Positions 21,501-36,300 of a DNA stretch of 64,000 bases are shown here, piece after piece. The translations under genes were made by a program, and so were the position numbers. The stretch is from Caprimulgus europaeus. Lineage: Eukaryota > Chordata > Aves > Caprimulgiformes > Caprimulgidae. The stretch's first letter is position 1. Each line of letters begins with the position of its first letter. The stretch is taken from positions 41,704,839 through 41,768,838 of the forward strand of contig OU015532.1 in NCBI GenBank assembly GCA_907165065.1, read 5' to 3'. The notes beneath the pieces are model-generated. The model made no database searches. It had not been told where the DNA came from and worked only from the letters and a program-made list of their open reading frames with translations.

Positions 21501-24270
21501 TTAAACAAAGCAGTTTGTATTCGTTTGTATTTGAACAGATATTCCTTTGTATATCCCTTTTTCTGGTTAGAGGAGAGCATGCCAAGAGTGGAAGGGATGG
21601 AACTCTACATTCTCCTCTGCTTCTTCATTAGAGAGCTTCTCTCTTATTTTCTTCTTCTTGTGCCTATCTACACCCAGTTAAAGTAGCATACAGGTACAGT
21701 AGTGGTTTCGGTATTTTCACTTAAATAGTTCCAACCAGGACAGCACCAAATGATCCTTGAAATTTTTCTTAGGAGTTAGTTCCATGGTCCTTTACTGTGC
21801 AAATGACAACATATCTACAGGTACTGTGCTCAGTCCTGATACACAATTCAAGGCACTGTGACTGTCACTGAAAGTCAAACATTGGGCGGATGCTTTGCAA
21901 TAAAAAAAAAGGTGTTTCTTTTCAAGTCACAGCCATTACAAAGTAGAGGACCCTTTGAAATATAGTGGAAATGAACAGGGTTTAGTGGGAATCCTACAGT
22001 TAAGGAGCACATGCAGACAAACACTGGGGATTTGTAAACTACTTGAAGAGAGAGGACTAAGGTGGAGGAGGAAGAAATTGGGTAGTGAGCTGTTTGTACT
22101 GCGACTTTAGAGCTGAATATAATGTCTTCTCATCAGCTCTAGCAGAAATCCATCTTTCTCTCACTGTTAGATAGTTGCACAGTTTCTAATTCATCTGTAA
22201 GATCAAAGTTGGAGAAAGGGATGTCCAGCTCCAGTGGTGGTTCAAAAGAATTCTTCTCCCAACCCCCAGAGTCCCAAACAGCTACACAGGAGGGTCCCTG
22301 TCTTCAGCCTGCTCGAGTGTGTGATGGACTGTGCCCCGGCTGTGCTGGAGTGTAGAAGAGGATCTGTGGTGTCTGTGACTAGAGTGGAGGGCAATTTTCA
22401 TCTTGGATTAATTTTAGTGAAAAATGATGATGTGGTGACACTAAAATGCTTTATAAAGTGGTCTAGGTTTTGAGCTGTTGTGTATGGAGGTTTATTTTGT
22501 GTGCGCACCAGTTAGTTCATATTGAGACATTCAAATGCGTCCAGCTGTTTTAACGTTGGTTTGGTTTTTTTTGTTCAAATTTTTTGCTTAGAGAAGTTTT
22601 TTCAGAAATCATAAATCTTTATTTTAATACCTTAAAACACAACTTCATATCAAATGTTTAGTTTTGACATGAAATATTATAGTTCAACACTCCCTGAAAT
22701 GTGTTTGTCTTTTAATTTTATAAAACTTCTAAAAAATTTTAAGGATGACCTGTGACAGTTGTTGATTTTAAAAATTTTTTATTATTATTATTTCTTTGGG
22801 CTTGTCAGTAACTTGGAAAATCTTATATTAAAGCTCTTCCTTTATCTTGTAATACCACATACCGCTTTGTATCTGGATTTGTGCGTGCAGGTGGTTGTCC
22901 TCAGGCTGGTGTTCATTACAATACATATAATCAGTGGCTGGTACTATTGTTTGTAGCTTGGTGTTGGATCAAATTCCTCAGAAATAAAGGAAACAAATAT
23001 AACCTGAACTTTTTGAAAACCTTTAGTAAAAGCAGAAGCACAAAGCAGCTGCTGAGAGGAGAGGCAGGTGAGCTCTTTCCAGAAATAAATGGAGAGGAAG
23101 GAATCCATGGGATTCTTAGTTAATGCAAATTGATGGACCTCTATGGGAATGCAGTTACAGCGGTGTAACATCTTGCCTTCTCTGTCTGGAGGCTTTTATC
23201 TGAGACTCTTATGAGTAAGCATGATTTCTGTATTGAATGCTTAAATCAGAGGAGGAAAATAATGACATTAATTATGTTAATTAATTGGATCAGGCTTATA
23301 GTCTTTTCCTGTCTCTCAGCATCAGTCCTTCCTCTTACAATTCCTCTTCCTCCCATTCCATTATAATTGCTCCCCTGCTTCTCTCCTCTCCTGGCATGTA
23401 ACAAAGCCAGTGCTTTGATGTGGCCTGCTCTTAGCAGGACAGGGTGTGCACAAGGATGAAATCCGTGGCAAGTAGGAGATCAGGCCAGCTTGGAAGAGCG
23501 GTGAGTTGAGGTGTTTGGTAAGAGGTGACTTGCAGGTGGTCGGACAGATGTGCTCTGAATGTGAATAGGGAGAACTGAGCTCTCTTGTGAGAGTGGTATC
23601 AGATCATGGCGGTGGGTGTACAGGAGGAACATGGAGAGCCTTCAGTTCAGATTGTGACTGGCTCAGCCCCATTAGGGGTTGAAGGGGCTGTGCCTGGGGA
23701 ATGCCAGATTCCTGCCTTTTTCTGATAGATGCGTAAGAGGGGAGCTCAGGGTGTAGGACCTTTACAAATGAGCAAATGTGGCATCAGGACCTCCCCGGGT
23801 CTCTGCTCTGCCTGCAGGACTACAGCTCCCAAACAAGTGATAGGGTGGCACTGAAGCATTGTGCCTCCCTCAGATGTGCTGTTTCTAAGAGCTTTCTTCA
23901 AGGGGGTTACCTCTATACTTGCAGTTTCTTCCAGTGTGTATGATACCATCACAACTGGGCCCATAAGGAGTGATGAAAACAGAGGGAAATGGCATAAAAG
24001 GAAAGAGGTGACCTTCCAGTCTTCCTCACCTAGAAAAAGCAACTCTGCTATCTGTACTGCGGAAATAAAGAACTCAGAATTTCAGCAAGATGCTCATCCA
24101 CAGGCCAGGTTTTATCTTTATAGGAGAATTTCAGGTTGGTTTTCTATATGTGCTCCTTAACATGCAGCTGGCTGGAAAAATGTGAAACTTTACACGATAG
24201 CGTACAACCTTGTCTTCCACTTGTCAGTGAAAAACATGTTAAGATTTCTAACTGGCTTTGTATTTATTTT
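18552..24270. other. Intron 1, 5' segment
   Basis: The segment starts with the consensus donor GTAAGTGAC. I see no coding exon. The open frames near 18905-19494 and 22234-22473 have no splice-bounded coding signature, and the long minus-strand frame at 19180-19494 is low-complexity. No known repeat family is recognised. Confidence 0.5.
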
Positions 24271-24331
24271 AGGCAGTTGGGCTACATGATCATTGTCGAT
24301 CCCTTCCAATTGTACTATTCTATTCTATTCC
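24271..24331 (+). mobile_element. Tiny CR1 3'-tail fragment
   Basis: The 60 bp 'aggcagttgggctacatgatcattg..cccttccaattgtactattctattctattc' carries the CR1 3' end in the sense orientation: the 'ttgga ctagatgatc..tcccttccaa' core and an ATTCT-type terminal microsatellite. Only the extreme 3' end remains. Confidence 0.7.
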
Positions 24332-27300
24332 GTACAAAGAAAGAAACTCCCTGACAGTGGTACTGACTGAGTTTAAAAAAACAGAAGAGACACCTATTGA
24401 CACAGCAGGCTCATCAAGAGTTAATGGTGGCCAAGAAGGAGACTAAAGTATAGAATTAAAAGCTGAAGTCTTCCCCAAAGCACAGATCTGTCCTTGCAAC
24501 TGAGCTGAACTTTTGCCCTATCTAATGAGAGAGCCATGTCTGTTAATAAGACATCACAGATTTTCAGTTAATTGATATCTGAAATCCCATAAGCTTTGGC
24601 ATATCAGCCAAATGATGCATTTATTCATGCATTTCAATTGCTCATTTAGTTTTGTTTGGTTTTTTTTTTTTTCCCCCAGTCTGTAGCACAGCATGTGTTT
24701 GAAGGCATAAACAGCCAAACTTTCTGAGGTTAGAGCATCCACACCTCTTCCCTGTGTCTGTGTTTCTGGAGATACATATTTATATATTAAAAACATAGGA
24801 GTGATAAAATAACTGAGAGCCACACTAGAAAGTGAAATGGTGGGATGTGATGGTGTTCTAGTGCACAGAATAAAGTGCAGGAGGTCAGAAGTGTCTGTTC
24901 CTGCATTGGCACAGTGAAGAGTTTTTGTGATATCCAAGAGCCAAATGAAACCCAAACTGGAACATTTTTCCCACCTTGAATCAGAAGCGACCCAATAACA
25001 GCAGTTGTATTGGAACCTCAGTGAGAACTGAACCTGACAGTTCACTGGTTCAGAGTCACAGTTCACTGAAATCTTGCTTCCCACAGCAGAGATGCCATTG
25101 GCACGAGAGCAGCCTCAAACCATGGTGGGCTTCTGAGCAGTTTCACATTAGCTTCTGCTTCCCCTTTGGGACCCTCACAAGCACCTGCTTCCATGCAGCG
25201 ATGCTGAGCTGCTTTGAGTGCCTCTACAGCTGTGATCAAGGCATTTTTCTACATGCTGGGAGTGAACTCTGAGTCCTCAGGTACTCCCCTTGGTAGCTCT
25301 TCCTCACAACTTCTGCTCTGCTTTTCTGGCCGTAGGGAGGCAGGAGGAAACTGGGAGGTTACACAGAGAGAATGGGAGGTGGCCAGGGCTGGGCAGAGGA
25401 GCAGGATGGAAGAACTTTTCCAGTAGAGACCACAAGCCCAGCCAGTGCGGTTTGGGATTACTGAGAAAAGGGTTAGCAGCTCTCAGGCTGAACCTGGGCA
25501 ACCTCGGGCAAAGCTGAATTCAAACTGTAACTGAACTGGAAGACTGCTCTGCCTCACTGGATATTTCATTTGGCAGTTTTACAAACACTGGTGTCTTGAC
25601 TAATATTTTAGACAATGTAAGGACCATGGCCTATTATGCTTTTAATACCTTAGATGTCTTAATTTTTTCGGATTTTCTGTTTCTGTTGTTGTATTTAACT
25701 GCAGTTTTAGTTTTCCAAATATCTGCTATTTATATTTTTTTTTCCCTACTGAGCTCTGAGTGACTAATACATATTTGCTATTTTGACTTCAGCAAATAGA
25801 ATCATAGAAAAGCATACCCACTTGGAATTTCCTTGGTCTTTAACATGTTTTTTAGAGTTTGCTCTGTGGCATTTTCATGTGTATGGTGCTGGAGTCCAGA
25901 TCTCTTTACATGAGGAACACTTTTAAAATATGTAATTCACAACGGGAGCATTTTCTATGTTTACAGTCACTACAGGAGACCGAATAGTATTTAAAACCTC
26001 TGAAAGAAGCTTTCTTTAACCCCATGCAGGCCAACAGTTCAGCCTAGATTTTAATGAGACACTGGACTTTATTAATTTTATAAGCCCTGATAGCATACAT
26101 TCCTTGCAGAATACTTGCTATCACCATTATTTTTTAAAATTTTCCCTGAAGTCCCACATGCCTTCTGGCTCTTCAAGACCTACCAGGTTCTTAGGAGGGT
26201 TTAAACTTTCCCAGAGTTTGACAGATTGTATTTGTCAGTCTGTTGCAATCCCAGAGAAGAAATTTGAAAGTCAGTAAAATTTGCAAAAAATAACCTTGTG
26301 AATTAACGATAAGCAAAACAAGGTGAATAAACCGAGCTAGTTTTTATTTAGTTATTTCAAAAGGGTTTGCATTCTGACTGTTCAGATAGATAGAAAAACA
26401 AAAGACTTACACAGATCTACCTCTTTTTACCTCATCTAGAGCTGTGCAAGATTGGTCTGATTAGACACAAACATTTAAATTCCCCTCCAAAAGCTATTTT
26501 CGTTTTTGATTTCCTGATGAGTTTTGGACAGGGCGTAGTTTTTTTCCATTTCTTCCCTTCCCATTGTAATTCCCAGACATTCTTTTCCTTTCTCGTGTGC
26601 CTTCCTGCATATATATGCATGAAAATTAATGAAAGGAAAAAGATGTTGTTTTTTTTTTCCCTGATGGAGAATAATTTTTTCCACTTATTTTAGGACCTGA
26701 AAAGATATGGAAAAAATCTTTGCTTTAAACAAGTTGTCTTCCACACTTTCCTTGGTGGATGCAGTTATCCAAAACTGTACAGTACTCAGAGGTTGCTCCT
26801 GACTGTTCCTGGTAATTATATATATATATTTGAAATAAAGGTTACCATTTTGCAGGGACTTATGTGACATGTGACTAGTAAATTTAGCTAATAGTTATTT
26901 TTTAATTAAAATTCAGCAGAATTTACTTTCACTGCAGTACCAGGGTACATGCGGCGTAAGCTAAAGAAGTTGTTTCATTACAGGTAGAAAGTGCTTTGTG
27001 GCTGCAAGAAGGAGGATTAACAAGAAACAACAGCCCAATTAATAATGTTACTGACATTCTTCCACTGAGAATGGTAGGGAGTGCCTTATGTCAAGTCAAT
27101 GTAGAATTTCAAATGTTGAAGTGCTGATTCTTCTGCTGGATTTCTGATTGGGTGAACATGAAGAAGGTCAACATTCAGGCCATGTTTAGGTCAGCTCTCC
27201 AGTATTCATAGCCACCTTGACCACTCCTGCCAACCCCCAAGTGGCAGCACAGTCTCATTTCAGCTGTAGGGATGCTTTGAAATTACCAAGGTTAAAAGCT

Positions 27301-30300
27301 AGCTTTCTTTTTTGTAAATAATTTTAATGCTGTAGTTACAGTGTGACCCTATATACCTTGTGTAGGTACAATTGAGGAGATGGTGATTGCTGGGCAAGGA
27401 CAAGAAGGGAGTCAGTCTCCCAGTGGGGCGAGAGGAAGAGGGGGGTAGAAGAAGTGTTTTAGGAACTCTTAATCTCTTGGGATTTTTCTGAATATCTCCT
27501 CCCTACCCCCCCATTGAAATGAGTGTCTTGTGAAACTAACCTGTAGGGTTAGATACCTGAATGTAGACTGTGTGAGCAGAGTACACTCCTGTCTAGCTTA
27601 GTGATGCCTGTTTTCCATTCTCCTGCAAGGAAGAGAGTACTCGACGTCAGCCTTCTCAGCTAGATTTCAGTGAGTTGACGAACCTCGTATGAATTTGTAC
27701 CACTGTGAAGATACCTACAATATCGTTTTACTGAACAGAAAAACGTTGTTAGCAATCTAGTTCTGTTTATGACAATTTATTAATTTTGACATTTTATTAA
27801 TTTTATTAGCTTTTGACATCCAGTTATCAGAACATTTAACAGTCTTAGGGGACACATAATTCAGACTGATAGTCTGAATCCTAGAATTGATGCTACAGTA
27901 CTGAGGAATAAGAGATACACCATGTTGTTGTGTCATCTTCAAGTCTCCCCTTAGTCCTTCAGACAAGATAGTCTGTTTTCAGCTTTGGCTGAACCATACC
28001 AGGTGCAGACTGTTGTGAGAGGAGTGTTGTGAAACAGTTGGGGATAGGACTGAATCTGTTCTGAATGTGGAGAGCTGGGATTTATATTTACCAACTATAA
28101 GGGAGACAGTAAAATAGTTTCGGTGCTGGGCTTAAATTTTATACACAAAATGTTTTATAAGCTCTAGCATGCACAGAAGCGCTCCCATGAGCTTTCAGAA
28201 AAGTCAGCTACATTTAAGAATACTCTTAAGCATGTCCTTTTATTCTTGGTGATCCAAACACACAAAGAATCAAGAAACAAAGCTAGTGAGAAGTGATAGG
28301 TAAAAACACCTTGCTTAGTCTTTCTGAGCTTGGCAAAGAGTAAATTTATAGCAAGCACCATTTTTGTGGTACCTAAACTCTCCAAGCTCACAAGATAGGG
28401 TTAAAAACCATCAAATTAAACCAAACATATTTATGAGCCATCTGGTTTCTGAGTCCTTCCAGCTTGTATTTGCTATCCTGGGTAACTATTAAGCAATTCT
28501 TGTTGTTGTAATTTTCATGTCATTACATGGCTCCAGAAACTACATGTTTAAGAAAAACACTGTAGAGAACAGAATTCAGAATAGAATTATAAGCACTGGC
28601 AGCACTGGAGACATTTGTCATTTTTTCAGTTGTCCTAACTCACTACTAAAAGTGAATGTACAGAATACCTCCATTTTTCACTTTAATGTGACTTTAAATT
28701 TAAGTCAGGCAAAGTGAACTGGAAGGTTGTACAATCTCGCTCTTTTACAATATGGTCAGGAGAGTCAGATTTCCTGAAGCTGGTTTCCAGTTCTGACACA
28801 AGCTTTCCATATGATTTGGGGAAGGCAACTTAGTCTTGGTGCCTTAATCCTTGTCCTATTCTACCTGTTTTATCTCCCTTATTTAGATGAGGTGAGACAT
28901 CAAGCAGTATGTTCTAGTTCCTTGAAATAGATCCCTTACACAGAATTTTTTTTTTCCCTTTTTAAGTGAAATGTAATTAAGGAGAATCAATAATCCGGTC
29001 TCAGTGGAAATATAAATGTGCTGCTTTGAAAAAGAAGTAGTATATTTATTCTCTCACATTAAATGTTGGGTTACTGATAAGAGCTTTCTGACAGCATTGG
29101 CTTTTCCATTGGTGGAGGACACAAAAGTGTTCTTACAGGTGAGCATTTGTATTGCTTTTCCATATTGTATCCTTATCTGCTCCTGAGAAGGCACAGCCCC
29201 GATGAATAGATGTAAAATTCCCTCTTTTTTCTCTGGTGACATGATTGATATTCTTCATGCCAGCTTGGTCATTTGTGACACTGAATCAACTTTCAGAGTA
29301 TAGTTTAATTTTAAGAAGAAAGAGAGAAGAATATAGCTATAATTGCCAGTGTGGGGTTTCTAGATACAACCAAATGCTGGTGCTATTTGAAAGTAACACA
29401 TTTTGTAAATGTTAACGAAAGTACAGTAATCAGCTTCTCTTTCTTCATCTCCCTCATCTTTTTGACAGAGCTGTGTGCTGAACATTACCAGTTTTCTTAA
29501 GTCAAATTTGGTTTTATGGGTCTTGGAACTTTTCTGATTATTTTGCCTGCAATGCACAGCGTTCCCGACCTCCTGCACCACATCAGCCCTACTGCCGTGT
29601 CTTGCTTTCTACTGTGGCTCAGTATCCACTACACACAGTGGGTAGGAGCACCTGGCAGGTTGAGCTCAGTGAAACATGCACCAGTGTCTTTAGGTCTTGT
29701 GCATAGTGCACAGCTTGTTTCCCTGCTTCCGTTACTCACACCGTGTGTGAGCTTTAAAAGAATGCAAAGCAATCACTTGATGTTTCTACGCCTTTAGTTT
29801 CAAAGCCCAGATTCTCAGATGCATAAAGAGGAAGAAATAAATGTAGGCAAAGAATAAGGTACACACTACTTAGGGTGAGCATCCTTTGGAGGAGAGCATT
29901 GCTTACAGCAGCAGGGAATGCTAGCCATGATGCAAGGAAGACATTTGAAATCTTGGCTGCTGAACTGTTAAATACCCTGCTGAAATTTGTGCTCAATTTC
30001 ACATTCCACCTTCTTAGCCTCCTGAGTGTTTGTTTGACTGCTCTCCTCTTCTGGAGTCCAGCTGGTGTTGAGAGGCTCAGCTGTTCAGAAGCTCATTTGG
30101 GAGTCTCAGCCAGCAATGGCAGACTCCACAAGCTGCTGGAGCACTTGCTGGCGAGGTTGTGGTCCCTACTTTGGAAACTGGCAACAATTTTTAGCTGAGG
30201 CTGTGAGGAAGATGTTTGAAAGGTGTTTGACTCTTGCCTAGAGCTGACAGGACCACTCTGGGGAGATGATAGTAAGGGTAGGTGTTTGTCCACCTTCACT

Positions 30301-33300
30301 GGCATGGTCACTGCATCTCTTCTCCAGAGATACAGGCCTGGGCACTGCTCTGTGTGCCCTTGGCACGTTGATGTGGAGGTTTAGCAGTGGCCACAATTGC
30401 CTTCAAAGCCAAGTGCAGGCCTCCCTGTGCCCAGCATGCTTCAGGGCTCTGCCAATGAAGCCTGCCTTACTAGTGACCTGGGAACTGAACTGGCTTTCTG
30501 TCATGCCTCAGAGTATCTTTAAAATCTGGTCTTGCTCTGAGCAGAAGACAGTAAAGCAGGACTTCAGTGCCCCAATGGCAACTACTTTCTACCCAGCCCT
30601 TCCAAGCTAGAGTGGTATAGAAGGATACAGTAACAGATTCTAGCTTGGGTGCTTCAGATGTAGTCATGGCACTATGGCAGATTACACAACTCTCTTTTTC
30701 TTAACACAAAATGAAATTACTTCTTGTTGAAGCCATTCCTAGGTAGAGGGCAATGCAAATTCTTTAACATCTGCTTCCAAAATAATATACTATCTACTGT
30801 TGACTGTATGGTTCCCTCAGAGTGCATGTGTTGTGCATGCTCTGTCACACTTTCTCATTACTGTAGATAAAGTGGAGTTCATCCTCTGCTTGCAAAGAAG
30901 CCGTGGATTTTATTGGCCTGGTAGCAGGCTGTTGTGGTGATAGGTATTCTGGGAAATGCTTCGGACACTTCTGGTATTCACAGAATCATTTGCAACTTCC
31001 AGATGCAGAGGAGTTGAGGCTTCTTCAGGGGGAGCTGGCACGTTTTGAGATGGCTGATTCTTTGAGAGCTCTGGAATAAGCTCTGTTGAGCACTGGTGGA
31101 AGACTGAAATGACACCAGTGATTTTTCCCTATTAGTCTCTCCTCCACTGGGATGATATCTGGTGAAGTAACAGGTGAGCAACTCTTGACAATCATAGATA
31201 GAAAAGAATGGTACTACTCAAAATATATATTTGATCTTTTCCTGTGGATTATAATCTGCTAATTACAGCTACACTTGCTGGCAGTTTGCAGCTGAAAAGG
31301 TAATACGAGATGCTGGATGAGCAGTCCAAGCAGGATCTAAATGTATGGAAGCTGTGACAAGTGTGCTGCATTTGATGGGCATAGTGAGCCACAGAGCCCA
31401 TGCTTGGTCTGGTGGCTCATTTCTGTGTGTCAGAAGAGTGTACACTGAAAATGTTGGAGTTGTGTGGAGTTTAAGAACCTTTCAGGCAGTGACTATGTTA
31501 ACTGCTAAAAGCTTCATGCCACTGTGAGGCATTTTGTCACCTCACAAGCTGCCTTATGTAAGGGGCTCCACATTGATATACTGCCCTGGGGGCAGAGCCA
31601 GGTTTGCTTTAAGACTTGTTGTAATTCAGGCTTTTACTGGGGACCAACAGAGAAGAAAACTGCACAAGCTCTTGACCTCATGTTGTTTGTGTTCCTCATG
31701 GCGCTGGCTCATGCATGCTGGCTGGTCTCCTGGGAGCAAAGAACTAAGGCTGTCTGCTGTTCATCTTAGCTTGCTTGTTTGAGGGCTGAGCAATAGAAAC
31801 TTCATTTTTCTCCCTGGTGTGGACAGGCATGGAGTGACCCCTTGCCAGTAAAGAAAGTCCAGCCATAGGCCAACAGTAGTCAGGCACTGATCTTTAGGGA
31901 GACTCTACTGGCATATGTACCCTCTTTCATAATTCTCTGATAAAGGCCTGGTTCAAGTGAGTAATTACTGAAAGGAGATGATGGTCTCATACCATTTCCC
32001 CACTGATCACTGCCAGAGAGTGAGTGCTCTTCTCATGATTCCAAAAGAACTTAGTACTTCAGAAAGAAGTGGTGGTGGAGTGGGTCTGGACTTCAGCAGC
32101 CACAGTTTTGTGAATTCGTTCTAAGATCATGGTCTTTTCTCTTGAACAATTATAAGAGCTAGAGTTGAGATATATAACATTCATACATTCTGTTTGTTTG
32201 CATCCAGTATTTTTTGTGTGCATATAGACACTTTCCAGATATATCCAGAAATGTATCCAGTTGTGTTTCTCTACTGCCTGCAAATGAAATAGCTCAGGAC
32301 TGGTGGGAGGGACTGTCCCCAGTCATTTTCTTTCAGGAGCTATTTTGTTAATTAGTGTTTAGTCAATTTATCCATGGTCTGAAAGGAAGTCAGAAGTTTT
32401 CCCAAGAATCTTTGTTTCTTTGCAGACACTTATTTCAGTTTCTTCTGCTTTTATGTTCTTGCACTGATTTCACACTGGGGTGGGGTTTTTTTGTGACATT
32501 CTCATCTTCAGCATGAAGCTTAAGACAGACTGAAACATCTTTGAAAGGAATGAATGAGAGAGGCCCCCTTGTCTTAAAGTGGATCAGATAAATGCTGGCA
32601 TGGTCTAGCTATCAGTCATTTGAGTTTTCTACTACTCATTCCCTTCCATAAAGCTGTCTGGATAGAAGAGCTGGGGGATGTCTTTGAAGCACAGTTTGTG
32701 GGTGTTAAGAATATCAGAATAGCCACACAAGTGTTGGCTGTGCCCATGCACTAGAGTAATTCACAACGTTGTCAAACCCTGAAGCTCGTCCTTGCAGTAA
32801 TGAGACACAGTAAACTGAGGCCCTCTTCCTTGGGAAAAAGAAATTCCTAATTTCACCATTTCTATTTTGGCACTGATCCTGAAGTGGTTCTTTAAAGGAA
32901 AGGCAAGGCTCATTATATTAAAAGACTTCCTTTCAGAAGTAAAATAAAACCCTTTGTATGAAATATCCCCCCTTAGCTGCTTTCCAGTTGGGAAGTGTGA
33001 TATGATAGCCCAAAAATCTCCTGTCTAAACTACATTTCACTCTCCAAATCACACCTTACTCTCTTGGAAGCCAAAAATAAAATAAATACTAAAGCAAAGA
33101 TAAAGAATTACTATGACTAGGAGGATAATTCCTTACAACACAACTGACAGTCTTCTGGTTTATGTGTTCTGAGAACAGTGGGATCATCTGGCTATCATCC
33201 CCACTTGCTCCTGTGTTTCTTTACTGGAGGGAAAAACAAGTGAAGAAGCTGAAATGCATGTGACCACTCTTGTGTTTGCAAAGTCAGTTTCCTACCAAAA

Positions 33301-36300
33301 GCTGCCTGGTACAATTAAAAAATCTTGCTTATGTTGGTTTAAGGTATGAATAAAAACTGTTGCGTTTTTTCAACCCAAAGGTGATTTTTTTGGATCCAAA
33401 AATAAAGTTCAGATCTTGGCACAAATGACAGAACCGTCTTTGAAGAGAAAGAAACAATTTGCCAAACAGCCATAAGGTAGTCTAAGTCCTCCCTGACTTT
33501 TAGTCTGTTCAGGAAGTCCTGAATACCAGGGCTCTCCCACCCACTGAGAGTCTGTTACACAAAGTTCATTGCTCCCAACAGTAATCCCAATTGCAGTGTG
33601 AAAAATGATTCTGCACCTCTTACATTGTGCTGGCTGTGAGTTAAGGCATTCACCCTGGAGAATCATCTCTCAGATGGCAAATATTTCAGACACTGTGAAC
33701 AAGCTTAGTCCTAATCCTTTCCATAAGAGAAATGTGCAGATCTTAGGAGTCTGCCCAGAACCACCTTCCTCCGAAGGCTTGGCTCTTATGCTGCTCTAAA
33801 GCAGTAAGCAATGAAAACATCACTCTTTTTAATGTTAAGCTTTCTGTCAGGGCTCCATACTTATTAAATTGTCTCGTTATTAAGACGACTGTTTATATTG
33901 GTGCTGGGATTCGAGTTAGCATCCTAGCCTTATTTGTACAGATTGATTTCCTGATAACTACTCCAAGTCTCTCTTTTTATTTTTCTCAAGGTCCCCTGAT
34001 AGTTTACAGTTTTTCTTTCTAACAGAGCTTTCATCAACCTCATACATACTATACCCTACAAAGTGCCTTTCTTGCCATGCCACCGTGGCTTGTCATATTG
34101 ACAAAGGACATCAACTGTGATCTCTAAACCAGTCTCCCACTTTTTGTTTCTTCTCTTGCTATTGAGGAGGAATTTCCTCTTGGTCACTGCTGTCCTCTGA
34201 GACGTTCTTCCTTCTGTCTGAGGCCTTTGCTTTGCGTTCCTGATTTTTGACCTTCTCAGTCTGGAAATGGTGCCTGCCTGCCCCAACACTGTCATTGTCT
34301 TTAGTTTTATCTGCATTGCTGTTTGGAGTCTGAGGTTACCTTGTAACCTGGTGCTCCCATATCTGCTGCCTTTCACCACCGCTTTCTGCAGTCTGTTTTG
34401 TAGCCGTGCACAGACCTGCTCACTTGCACACAGTAGACCCAGGTCCACAGCAAGGCTGTGGCAACGTGGCTTCAGCCAGCTTGTGTACCCTGCCACGTCT
34501 CTCCTGGGTCCGTCTTTTTTCCCTCTGGGCTGTAGCACACCATGTCCATGGGGAACAGTCTCAATACTTTAGGCCCACTAATTTCTGCTCTCTATTTCTA
34601 AAAAGGTGTAATGTGATGATGCAAAAAATACCAACTAGTAGCTCCTCCTCATCCTCACATCTCTTTTTGCCTTTTGATCGTTGGTTTCTTGTCTGTCCTG
34701 TTTTCTGTTGCTTTTGGAGTATCTTTCTCTAATACTCCCTTGCAGTTAAATCTGTGACATTTAGGACTAATGTGGCATGGTCTGTAATTTATTTGTAGTG
34801 CTTTTTTTCTCACTTGTGCTAGACTGTGCAAAACATTCCTCCAATTTCTTAATTATAATTCATGCAAACATGACCACTTCTGGAGAGAGGCTGGAGTAGC
34901 AGCCCATGGTGCTAACATAATTTCTGTCATTAACAGAAAAAAAAAAAATCCATTCTGACTTTTGCAAGTGTTGGGCTGGGATTTAAAGGGATTGTGAACT
35001 GTTCTCGTTTGATGATTACATTATTTGTGTGCCTTACATTGCTCTATTTGTATCTTAAATTACACGTGTGTGTTTTTATATGCACACAAAAAATTGGAAA
35101 ATGAATCATTCTTTTTAAACTTCAAATATCTCCTCTTTCTCCTCTTTCATTCTTTCTTTCCATTCCTCTTCTCAATTCACATATTTTGATTTAGTCACAG
35201 CCTACCTTGCAGGATTCCTTCAGAAACAACAGATGTCTTGTGATCTTGGGAGTCTCTATTCTAATCTTCAGTTTATGCACATGTGCTTAGCTTTTACTTC
35301 TTTATGTTTCTCTGTTCATTGTCATGGCTGGATGTTGTGATCCTGGTTTGTCTCTTCCTTGATGTAATTTCAATCTCCTTCTCTTCATTCAATAAGCCTG
35401 AATGTCCTGGGCGTTAGGTTGTTAGGGGTCAGTGCAGATTAACTGGGAACACTTTTAACTGCAGTTAACCTAGTCATCTACCCAGTCATAGTTCAGTGGT
35501 TATGTGAGCTCTTTTACTTCTAGGTTTGCTAGTTTCTTCCCTGGAAGCTGTGCTAGTGCTGATAAAACTCTGCATTTTCTGGTCTGCATGTAGAAATCTT
35601 TTTTTTTTTTTTAACTTCAAATTACTTCCTAGACAGCCATTTCCTTGGAAACCATTCTTTTTATGCCATGTGACTGCTGGACAGGGTCTGGTCCTTAATC
35701 TGCATCTTTCATCTTCAGGATTATTCTTCAAAGTTACTAGTTGATGCCAAAGTTCTCCACAGCATAACATAAACATCCTCTCCCTTTTCTATGTCCTGAT
35801 ATTTTTTTTTTTGTGAGGGAGGAGATGGTGAATAGGATGTGACCCTGAAGAACTTAGAAGAGACACCAGAGAATGTGCAAGATAAAAAGTTCTTTTATCT
35901 TCTTTTTACTGATGCAGGCTGGGCACTAGCAGAACAAACTCAGGTAACACAGTGTCGGTAATGCGCTGGGGAATTTAATCCAGGGTCTTGATCATGAAGA
36001 ATACAAGGGATACTGCCAGAAGATTTGGTTTTCCATCTTGTAATTTTCTCCAACCTAGAAGAAAAGACCTCACTGAAGGGTTGATCCAGACAGCAGTCCT
36101 TTACTGTCATGTCAGAGATTTTTTAGCACATGTTATGAGGTACAAAGTGAAGTCTTGAGAAACCGATTCACTGCGTGGCACAATAGGATTCCTTTTGGCC
36201 AACTTGAGCCATTTAGTAGGTGAGCAGTTTAAGCTAGTCTTCTAGATTCTTCCTGTGATGCTTATCTCTCTCTTAACTAGCTTAGATTTAACACCTAAGT

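Noticed and set aside
24554-25084. 176-codon open frame on the minus strand
   Set aside because: It has no domain, no signal peptide plus membrane segment, no splice or codon-bias evidence, and low-complexity patches. Frames of this length occur by chance in 64 kb.
25798-25830. TAGAATCATAGAAAAG resembling an antisense CR1 tail
   Set aside because: Only about 16 nt match, and the CR1 core does not follow.
27860-27878. Perfect 8-bp hairpin TTCAGACT-GAT-AGTCTGAA
   Set aside because: Short palindromes like this are expected by chance in 64 kb. There is no U-run or conserved context.
34056-34538. 160-codon open frame on the minus strand, rich in Arg/Lys
   Set aside because: The composition comes from a pyrimidine-rich plus strand. 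No family resemblance or conserved motif is visible, and no 3' processing signal pairs with it.
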